From the NCBI GenBank assembly GCA_963210315.1, contig OY723254.1, positions 898,379 to 962,378 of the forward strand: 64,000 bases of DNA, written 5' to 3'. This document shows positions 44,167 through 55,000 of this stretch, piece after piece (position 1 is the first letter of the stretch; each line of letters starts with the position of its first letter). A program made the position numbers and the translations under genes. The DNA is from Rhynchopus euleeides (lineage: Eukaryota > Euglenozoa > Diplonemea > Diplonemida > Diplonemidae). The notes beneath the pieces are model-generated. The model worked only from the letters and a program-made list of their open reading frames with translations, was not told the origin of the DNA and did not search any database.

Positions 44167-44660
44167 GCCTCGAAGGTTGCTCAGAACTGAGCTCGGCCCT
44201 GATCCCCGATGGCATCGTAATTATTTTGCCTCCTTTTGTCAACTCGAGACACCTAAGGGAGAGTGCCTCTGAGTCACTGTCTGCTCGGTTCTCATTGTCT
44301 CCCACACCACCTGCAAATCCGGTATAGTTTGCAGACGAGATCGATGCCAGCAGGGCGGCAGGGTAGTGCGACATCGCATGGAAGCGGATCCTAAACGGTT
44401 CCACTAAACAGCATTGTGTCGTGCGACACGCATGACGGTGCGTGCGTGTGTGTGTGTGTGTGTGTGCGTGTGACCTCACATGCATAGAACAACAATGGTA
44501 GGTCATTGGGTTGAATACGACCACCAACTGAGGCCAACTCGGTGAGTATTATAACATTCGCAATCGGGAGAGGGAAAGAGAGAGAGAGAGAGAGAAGGAA
44601 GGAATGAAGGAAGGAAGGAGAGAGAAACCTCTGTTTGTGTGCGTAAACCCCCCTATCTGT
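44167..44660. other. Short gene-free stretch with GA/GT microsatellites
   Basis: (GT)n at about 44444-44471 and a GA/GGAA-rich tract at 44570-44628. No gene. Confidence 0.5.
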
Positions 44661-47062
44661 GTCTTGTGTGTGTGTGTGTGGTTATGAAGTTTTAAGGCGG
44701 TGTCGCCCTGCACGGGCAGTAGCACCTCCCCTTCAGTATCGCACTCCCGAAGGATTCCCCAACACGACGTGACACCGGTTTCGACGCGTACTCTTCGTAC
44801 CCCTCCCCCCGGCCGCGTCTCTTCAGCGAAGAACCGGGGATAATCGGACCAGGGCTAGCTAAACCCTGGTGGTGTCACGGGTGGGGTTGGAGAGGGAGAA
44901 AAAGGAAGAAATGAAGTTGCGAAAGAGTCAAACACTGACACGTGAAATCAATAAAAAGGGTGGTATATATCGCCCCCTTGCTGCGACGTAGACACTAAAT
45001 AGTCAGGCCGCTTCAAGAGTCTTGAGGGCTTGTGTGTGTGTGTGTGTGTGGTTATCAAGTTTTAAGGCGGTGTCGCCCTGCACGGGCAGTAGCACCTCCC
45101 CTTCAGTATCGCACTCCCGAAGGATTCCCCAACACGACGTGACACCGGCGACGCGTACTCTTCGTACCCCTCCCCCCGGCCGCGTCTCTTCAGCGAAGAA
45201 CCGGGGATAATCGGACCAGGGCTAGCTAAACCCTGGTGGTGTCACGGGTGGGGTTGGAGAGGGAGAAAAATGAAGAAATGAAGTTGCGAAAAAGTCAAAC
45301 ACTGACACGTGAAATCAATAAAAAGGGTGGTATATATCGCCCCCTTGCTGCGACGAAGACACTAAATAGTCAGGCCGCTTCAAGAGTCTTGAGGGCTTGA
45401 AGGAAGAAACAGGTTGCTGATGAGTCTCAGGAGCAGGCACCTTTTGTCCGCCCACATGACCTTCGCCCGAAGGCGAACCTCGTCCAGCTTGGCTCGATCG
45501 CCACAGAGAAGGGGATCATTCTCCGCTGTGGTGAACATCTTAAAAACCGAGGGTGCAGAGGTGGGGCAGCCCACTGGTGCGACAGCAGGCCGCCCCCGGA
45601 TAGCTATAACTAGTGCATAGGAAGAATACGACGGCACACGCAACAGATGCCGAAGGCACAACGGCGGGTCACTTTTAACCACCAGAGGAGTGGCACTCCC
45701 GAGGGGTGGGGAAGGGGGGGTAGTCACAACACTTTCGAAGGAAGAAAAGGGGCAAATGGGATGTTTTGTGCAAGGTAGAAAGGAAGTCACAACATGAGGC
45801 AGGGGGGATTGCTCATCAGGCCTGGGGGAATAGAGGGTTTGTGTGTGGTTATGAAGTTTTAAGGCGGTGTCGCCCTGCACGGGCAGTAGCACCTCCCCTT
45901 CAGTATCGCACTCCCGAAGGATTCCCCAACACGACGTGACACCGGTTTCGACGCGTACTCTTCGTACCCCTCCCCCCGGCCGCGTCTCTTCAGCGAAGAA
46001 CCGGGGATAATCGGACCAGGGCTAGCTAAACCCTGGTGGTGTCACGGGTGGGGTTGGAGAGGGAGAAAAAGGAAGAAATGAAGTTGCGAAAGAGTCAAAC
46101 ACTGACACGTGAAATCAATAAAAAGGGTGGTATATATCGCCCCCTTGCTGCGACGTAGACACTAAATAGTCAGGCCGCTTCAAGAGTCTTGAGGGCTTGT
46201 GTGTGTGTGTGTGTGTGGTTATCAAGTTTTAAGGCGGTGTCGCCCTGCACGGGCAGTAGCACCTCCCCTTCAGTATCGCACTCCCGAAGGATTCCCCAAC
46301 ACGACGTGACACCGGCGACGCGTACTCTTCGTACCCCTCCCCCCGGCCGCGTCTCTTCAGCGAAGAACCGGGGATAATCGGACCAGGGCTAGCTAAACCC
46401 TGGTGGTGTCACGGGTGGGGTTGGAGAGGGAGAAAAAGGAAGAAATGAAGTTGCGAAAAAGTCAAACACTGACACGTGAAATCAATAAAAAGGGTGGTAT
46501 ATATCGCCCCCTTGCTGCGACGTAGACACTAAATAGTCAGGCCGCTTCAAGAGTCTTGAGGGCTTGAAGGAAGAAACAGGTTGCTGATGAGTCTCAGGAG
46601 CAGGCACCTTTTGTCCGCCCACATGACCTTCGCCCGAAGGCGAACCTCGTCCAGCTTGGCTCGATCGCCACAGAGAAGGGGATCATTCTCCACTGTGGTG
46701 AACATCTTAAAAACCGAGGGTGCAGAGGTGGGGCAGCCCGCTGGTGCGACAGCAGACCGCCCCCGGATAGCTATAACTAGTGCATAGGAAGAATACGACG
46801 GCACACGCAACAGATGCCGAAGGCACAACGGCGGGTCACTTTTAACCACCAGAGGAGTGGCACTCCCGAGGGGTGGGGTAGGGGGGAAGTCACAACACTT
46901 TCGAAGGAAGTAAAGGGGCAAATGGGATGTTTTGTGCAAGGTAGAAAGGAAGTCACAACATGAGGCAGGGGGGATTGCTCATCAGGCCTGGGGGAATAGA
47001 GGGTTTGTGTGTGGTTATAAAGTTTTAAGGCGGTGTCGCCCTGCACGGGCAGTAGCACCTCA
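44661..47062. repeat. Higher-order tandem array (1167-bp period) of structured units
   Basis: Units of about 370 bp start at GTTAT(G/C)AAGT: A1 44681, B1 45051, A2 45848, B2 46218, then a truncated A3 at 47014. A-B pairs are separated by a spacer (45397-45840 and 46564-47010), giving a 1167-bp repeat. Within a unit, plus-strand segments pair perfectly: GTGACACC with GGTGTCAC, CCGGTT with AACCGG, GACGCG with CGCGTC, ACCAGGG with CCCTGGT, and GCCC-TGCAC-GGGC. B units lack three bases in the CCGGTTT segment. A TATATAT follows AATAAA near each unit end. A structured RNA gene array or repeated exons are both possible. Confidence 0.65.
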
Positions 47063-49498
47063 CCTGTGTGTGTGTGTGTGTGTGTGTGGGAAAAAGGGGG
47101 GAGGGAACTCGTTGGATCAGGGTCGTCTGACAAGGGCCATGTCCCGTGTTTTTCATGACTATGATTTTCTTTTTTGCTGTGTGTCCCTTCCAGAGGGCGC
47201 AGAAATACGCTGACCGTTAGGAAAACTTTTCTCCCCCGCCCCGGGTTTTCTTCGTGGTGTGCCCAAGAGAGAAGGGGGTGTGGAGAACATGGTTTCTGGG
47301 TGGCAGGGAGGTCAGCGCAGTTTTTGGCGGGAAAGCGGTGCTCGGGCAACCCCCACATAGCACTTCCTGGCACCTCTTGCGGGGTTTGACTTGTGATGTG
47401 ATGCACAGCGGGGATCACATCAAGAGGAGTGCTCCGTGTGTCCAACACTGCCACGATCGTCGTTTGGTTGTGACGCACAAAACCAAGCTCTCTTCGCAAC
47501 GCGCCCACCAAGAGAAGCGGTGGGTTTCCCTCCAACACATCGTAAAGAGTGTACCAACGCATGAAGCCCGTATTGTTCGACCTTTCTTTTTGCAACCCTT
47601 TGAAGAGTTGGTATCACACGGCTGTTCAGGGGGGTTGCCGGACAGCGATGTCACTCAGCAGTTGGGAGATGGCATGGGCCTGGCACACAAGGCGCTTGCA
47701 GACGGCCCCTGCCCTTCTCCACTTTGCCTGCTGACTCTGCACGCACGCTATTCGGGGACTTCTTGCAGAGAGAGCCAAACCAGGATCACTTCCGAGATGC
47801 AATGCCAGCAGTACGCAATAGAAAAAGAACCGGGTGAAGTTCACTGAACCGCAAATAAACCAGAATATCACATACGCAGTGAGGCACGCAAACTACACTC
47901 GATGGGACTGGCATGGGGTCAACGCCACAGCAGGGCGCTGCGCAGCACACCACAACCTAACGCAGCAGCAAGTTCCCCCAGCAAAGGCTGGGCCAGTCTT
48001 GGTGTGCAACACCGCAGACGCATCTGACAATCAAACACCCCCAGTTTTGTTGCGTTGCCAGAGGGTTTCTTGTTCTCTGTGTGGCATGGCGGGAGGGAGG
48101 GGCCGGAAGAAACACTACAGTCGCGCTTTGTTTTGTACGAAGGGGCACGCACGCAAATGATTTTCTTTGCAAGTCACTTTTCGAGAGGAGCAGCCCCGAG
48201 GCTCCCATGCCCGTAGCAAGCACGCCACTATGCTTCAAAAGCTAGCATTGCATGAACTCACTCATGTGACATGAGGCCTCAGGGCAGAACACCGCTATCA
48301 ATATGAGTAGCGATCCATAGGTGATGAACCCCGCGTGTGGTGTGTGTATGTGTGGAACCCACAAGAAACCTATGTGTCTGCTGAATCACTTGTGCACAAG
48401 ATCCAGCAAAAGAAGACGCAGAAGTTCCCGAAGCTGAGGTGGTCGTGCAGGATCAGAGGAAACGGAGGGAAAAGGAAAAGAAGCCACCACCCCATCCCAC
48501 CCCATTTGCATTTCCACGCGGCAAGGCCTTTTTTTTTGTTCGAGGGAAAATATACAGGAAACACCCATAGAATGGCGCAACAGCAAAGCCATCCACACAC
48601 GCAGACACAAAAACCCCCACACCACCACCACCCCTGGAGTCAAAATAAATAGACTCCAGCCTGAAGAGACAGCATGACAATAAGTAAATCTGGAAGGCAG
48701 CCCTACCAGAAGTCGGCCTCCACTAAAACGGGCAGTGCGAGATCTTGTGGGACTGTGGGATTGTGCACAGCCTGAAGAAAGGATGGGAGTAGCGAAGGGT
48801 TGCGCCGGTAGAATGGCTTACCTGAAGGCGGGAACGGCATCATCCGCAGGGTGTCTATGTATCGACGTTGCGCATTAGCTTCCCACCCCCCCATTCTGGT
48901 GTATGCCTGTATCGCGGCACGCCTTTATCGGCACCACACTTACGTGTGTAATCGCTGGATTCCCTGATTGGCGATAAATCATAAGAGGAAACCCAGCTTG
49001 GAGTTGCGATATTCTGCTGATAACCCGCATGCAGGGGCAACACATAAGGTGTCGGAAACCCGTGCTGGTTGATCGGCTGGTACGCCTACCTTGCATGTGA
49101 GGGGTGGGGAAAAATAATCGAATTGGCAATGCCGCGCTGCCGACTCCGTTTTGTTGCGCGGGGCTTGATGTCAAGTTCTGCTGTCATTCTAAAATGGCAC
49201 CGGGCTCATGTTTGGACAGGCCCAGGGCGTTGCCTGAATGGGGCATGCATGGTTCGCTCTTTCCTCTTTCTGCCAGTGCCACAAGAATAGAGTCTGAGAG
49301 CTGCTCGGGCCACTGCATAGTCCCTAGGGTCAGGTCACAGCGACACAATGAATCAGGTTCGAGGGCAAGATGCGGTGACGTCATCATCAGCTTCTTTGCC
49401 TGAGTGGGGCACACGCAGATTCCAGCCCTGGCACCTGGCACACGGTTTTGGGACATGAGCCGTGACGATTGGCACGTGCCAAAGGTATCCTGTTCGAT
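47063..49498. other. Gene-poor stretch
   Basis: No gene I can defend. A (TG)n tract (47066-47089) truncates the last array unit. The minus-strand frame 46777-47595 spans this junction and the array spacer, so it is probably not one exon. The rest has no recognisable protein or RNA. Confidence 0.4.
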
Positions 49499-49698
49499 NN
49501 NNNNNNNNNNNNNNNNNNNNNNNNNNNNNNNNNNNNNNNNNNNNNNNNNNNNNNNNNNNNNNNNNNNNNNNNNNNNNNNNNNNNNNNNNNNNNNNNNNNN
49601 NNNNNNNNNNNNNNNNNNNNNNNNNNNNNNNNNNNNNNNNNNNNNNNNNNNNNNNNNNNNNNNNNNNNNNNNNNNNNNNNNNNNNNNNNNNNNNNNNN
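49499..49698. other. Assembly gap of 200 N
   Basis: Exactly 200 undefined bases, probably a scaffold gap of conventional size. The true length is unknown. It falls at the left side of a hAT-borne core copy. Confidence 0.98.
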
Positions 49699-50415
49699 TA
49701 AATGTGAGGCGTTCCCCGATTTTTTGGCGGACCCCCTGGCAAGCGAGTCTTGTGGTGAATGGGTCACCTCCCGGTTCCTCTCTCAGGGATCAGTGATCGG
49801 GTCCAGCCTCGGGTGCCGGAGGTTAGTCCAAAAAATGGATTTCGGGACCGATCTGCCGCAGACCCGGGCGCGCAAGGACTTGGATACAATACAGGCACAT
49901 GCCACAGGGGGGTCTGGGGGGCGGAGCCCCCCAGCCGCCGGAGGCCACGGTAGTGAACATCTGTTTCTTCCGGGCGTACAGATCCCGGGCTGTTCCTTCC
50001 GTGGGTACAGATTCTGCATGAGCTGGCTGCGTCCTCCAGGGGCTACACAGGGTGGGCTGCATCCCATTCCTTGATGGGACCCCAAAGGGTTTGGTCCAAG
50101 ACAGGTATACAGCACAGGGGGGTCTGGGGGGCGGAGCCCCCCAGCCGCCGGAGGCCACGGTAGTGAACGTCCGTCCCTTCGCGACCTGCGTTTTCTCGGG
50201 GTTTGACAAAGAAACTGGACAGAAAACCGGTCGGGTAAGTTGCTCGCAGTCTGACTGAACATGAGTCCACTCATCTGCGAGGCTGCCAGCCGCCACCAGT
50301 TTTCCACCACCACCCCGGATTTTTCCCGGAAATCTTTTTTTTTCCCTTAAATGTGAGGATTGGCCTCACTTTAGACCCCCTATAAAATGCTCTGATCAGC
50401 CAGGCCTGCTGTTCA
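49699..50415 (+). mobile_element. hAT-borne core, copy cut by the gap
   Basis: From 49735 on, this matches the other copies (GGTTCCTCTC, GTGCCGGAGG, AAAAATGG, TTTCGGGACC, GCGCAAGGACTTGG) and has two core units with perfect hairpins (near 49905-49968 and 50113-50176). The left end lies in or beyond the gap and I cannot assign the right end, so boundaries are approximate. Confidence 0.6.
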
Positions 50416-50727
50416 CTAATGGGCCCATCAAGGTTGCCGGTGTTTTGTTCTAATTCAGGCTGGCATCGTGTTGCGGCACGAGAGCCCGATACTGTTCTCT
50501 TGTGCATCTTGCATGTATACTCGCACATTAATATTCTTTCAGACTAGCACTGCATCACAGCTTCTTTGTTCTCCCCTGCCAAAGCCAGCTGTGGTTGCAA
50601 CGCAGTTGATTTGTAAAAGGGATCCACGCGCAGCACATGTGGGCAGCAAAAGGCAACCGCCACCCCCACTCCCCCCTTGCCGCGGCACATGCACCGCACG
50701 ACAGGGGGTATTTGTCAGGCAGGTAAG

Positions 50728-51018
50728 ATGGCATCCAGCGGCGCGCTCGCTGCGATCTACGGGAAGGCCGCCCCTGAGGAGAAGGAGAAGCAGCTGGAGA
50801 CATCGCTGCAGTCGTGGTGGGGTGAGTACGCAGAGCGGAAGAACCACGAAGACGGCGAGGCTGTTGCCGACTCCCTGCTGTACGACAAGAACACGCTCCC
50901 GCGCATGGCCCCCGCGCCAACGCTGTCGACGGGTGAGTCTGCTGAGGCTGTGCGGCAGCGCCAGCTGCAGACACAGGCACCTGCTGCGGCCAGCCCCACA
51001 GAAAACCCCCAGAGCTGA
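50728..51018 (+). CDS. Small protein of 96 residues, function unknown
   Basis: ATG at 50728 in good context (GTAAGATGG), stop at 51016-51018. The chain begins MASSGALAAIYGKAAPEEKE, has a charged helical middle (SLQSWWGEYAERK) and a Gln/Ala/Pro-rich end. Base use is GC-rich at third positions, like the clear genes. A strong acceptor-like site, TTAATATTCTTTCAG, lies about 190 nt upstream. I do not recognise the family. It could also be the first exon of a longer gene, but the frame closes normally. It is one of only two host genes on the plus strand here. Confidence 0.5.
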   Translation: MASSGALAAIYGKAAPEEKEKQLETSLQSWWGEYAERKNHEDGEAVADSLLYDKNTLPRMAPAPTLSTGESAEAVRQRQLQTQAPAAASPTENPQS

Positions 51019-52040
<1,022 letters not shown>

Positions 52041-52095
52041 TGCTTATAGTGTGAATATCCCCGAAACGAAAATACTCGCACCCCAAGGGTGTCGT

Positions 52096-55000
52096 CTACT
52101 TAACTACGCGGGCCCGCGGCCCGGTAGACTCCCCTTGTTTGAGAGAGGAGCTGCTCTGGTGGGGTGAGGGAAGTGACACAGGAGGAGGAGGAGGCGCAGG
52201 CGCCACACGGTCTGTAGCGCCCGGTGACGCGCTACGTGAGGAAGGAGGATTAAGGTAGGCCCGGAAGCCTGTAGGCGCGTGCGGTGACCGCGCACGGGCG
52301 GAGGAGGAAGAGGCACCAGAACGGGGCCTTTGGGGAAGGGCTGCGTCAACGGACACGCCGTCGGGAGGGGAGGTAGTAGGAGAAGGTGGGTCCGGATCAG
52401 CGGCGCCCACGTCAGCGTCAGCGTCAGCGGTGGGGATCACGTGGTCGACCCTAGGCCTTTGGGCAGGCAGTGCCGGGGTGGAACCGGTATGCGCCTCTAA
52501 GGCGGTGCGCTTCAGCTGCGCCACGGCGGGGATGGATGGCCTGACGCCGTCGGGTGAGAGCCTCCTACGAGGCTGCATCAGGTGGCGGTGGGGTGAGCCC
52601 GGGGAGCACACGGTATGGGCCAGCCTCTTCAGGATAACTGGAGGGGTGGCGGGCTCGGGAGTAGCGGGACACGGGGTCGCTTCAGGGGAGGGCTGAGGCG
52701 CAGGCACACGGGGTGGCGTGGTGGAGGGAAGATCCCCCACGGTAGGCGCAGTCGCCTCTGGGAAGGGCGGGGTTGGCGGCACATGGGGCGGCGGGGTGGG
52801 GGCGTCTGCCTCCACAGGCGTCGCAGGGGCGGGAGGGGCGTGGTGGCCCTTCTTGCAGCAAGCGGTGGGGCGTCTGTCATCCATCTCAGGCAGAGAGGCG
52901 CAGACCCCGCAGGGGGGCAGGTCATGGTCGCGGCAGCCGTGGTGGCCACGCTTGCAGCACATGTTGGAGGAGCTGCAGGTGCCGCAGCGGAGCAGCCGGT
53001 GCGTGCTGCAGAACTGCACGGGCAGTCCGTCATCCTGGCGGTGGTGGGCCCGGCAGCAGTCTTCCATTCGCAGGGTTCGGTTGTGCCCCGCCGCGTCGCA
53101 GTCATGGCACTTGGGCTTGGAGTGGGCCCTGCAGACGTTGCGAGCCAGCACCTCCGAACGGGGGGCATAGCGCTCAGCGCCGCACGGCGCCGACCTCGGG
53201 CTGACCGTGTCGAGGGGGTCACGGGTGGGGGCTACGGGAGTAGGGTCCCACTGTTCGCTTCGCGTGTCCCGGTCGGGCACCTCGGTATACGACGGGGTAA
53301 GGTCCAGGCCCCACGACTTGCTCGAGGCCCAGTGGATCGCGCGGGGAATCTGCTCGATCAGGATACGGGTGGTGAGCCCGTGGCAGGCAAAGCGGGGGCG
53401 CGGCTCAAGACCGCCCCAGACTTCCTTCACCCCCACCGCGCGGAGGCAGTAGACACGCGAGACAAACGCGCCAGGCAGGGGCGCGCGGAGGTTAACTGCT
53501 TCACACTGGGAGACAAGGTATTTCAACATCTGCCCCATCATGCGTCCACGCATGTTGAGTGGGGCGGGCTGGGTTCCTGCCGGGGCGCCAGTAGCGATCG
53601 GGCAGACGTCGAGCCCGGAGAAGACCTCGAAGTCGATGGCGAGCTCGCAGAAGGAGACGGACCCCTCCCTCGTCCAGGTGAGACGACCGAGCCAGGCCCG
53701 CAGGGCACGCATGATGCACTCTCCGTGAGTCCAGCGGGGTGGGTTGTCCGGCAGTGAGGCCAGGTCGGACTGATGGGGCGCAGCGGGTCGCGCTAGCGCT
53801 GCGTCCCACGCGCAAACAGTTGGGGATACCCCGAGGCGCTCACGTTCCAGCACATCTCTGCGGGCGACTATCGTGCTCATTAGGTGGTGCAGGCCCTTCG
53901 CCCGCACCGTACCGGATAGGGGTTTCGGTATGATGCCCCAGTTGGCTAGGCAGGGCGGCCATGAGAGGCGCTCCTCACAGAGACCCGCGTACCGCTCCCG
54001 GGCACGGACGTCGTTGTGGGCAGGGCATTCCCAGAAGAGATGCGTGACGGTTTCGGGGGAGCCCGTATCGCAATTCCGGCAGAGGCGGTCGCTACCCGGC
54101 TCCGGCTGTGTTGCTGTGAGGGGTAGGGGCACCTCACCCGAGTCGTCGAGGACATCGAACTCGGACGGGGCTGAGCTCGACGAGTCGTCGTCATCATCGG
54201 TGTCACCGGCAGCGTCGCCGTCCGCGGGTGCTGTGGCGTGGTCGGCAGCGGTCACAGGAGGTGGAGTAGGAGCGGTCGAGCGCTCGGCCTCCGGCCCGTC
54301 AGGCGCGGAGTCCGTCGCAGCCCCAAGCTTATTGCGTCCCCAGCGGTCTGCCAGGAACACGCCCCCAACAATAATGCAGCGCATCGCAGCGGCGAGCACA
54401 GGATCCCCACATGATTGCCAGAAGTCGTTTGTCAGCACGGTGTCAACGCCGTCCTCCACACCGCCGAAGGAGGGTCTGGAGATAGCAAGCCTTCGCCAGA
54501 TGTTGTGACGCAGCGCCTCGCGTAGCACATGGTTCCGTGCCGCCACTTCGAGTGAAAGCAGTGGTTCGGAACCTCCTGGAGCAGATATGAGGGAAACATC
54601 ATCGCCGCAGGTGAGGGAGGCCGGCGGCAGTCCTTTTTTGAGCGCAAGCCCGATAGGCCCGAGGGGGACGTCGATGCGTGTTTTTTGCGCATACATGGCC
54701 CGAATGCGGTTGAATCGCGGGATCAATTCTGGTAGGCGGCGGCAGGAGTCTAGAAGTAGGAGCAGCATGCGATACGGCACTATGATTCCTAGGTGAAGGA
54801 GGTGTCCCTTCGAGGCAATGGAGAGGGCCGCTGCGGTGCTGCGGGAGGGATGGCGGTCACCGTATAGGCAGTTTGAGGCTCGGGTCTCTAGGTCGCGGAG
54901 GACCCGGTGGTCAATGGGCGCATACCAGCCACCGAAGATCGCTCGGGGCATGACTGCGCCAGCAATCAGGCCGTGTCGCTGCTCAAAGGTCGCAGGCGAG

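Noticed and set aside
44661..45030. Array unit as 5S rRNA, U snRNA or spliced-leader RNA
   Set aside because: I found none of the conserved segments of these RNAs in either strand of the unit.
45414..45440. Hammerhead ribozyme or C/D snoRNA suggested by CTGATGAG
   Set aside because: The matching CGAAA and closing helices, or a D box with terminal stem, are missing.
45380..45892. Spacer frame of the tandem array as a protein gene
   Set aside because: The two copies differ by three amino-acid changes and no silent change in the compared part, with no recognisable domain; more likely non-coding or relaxed.
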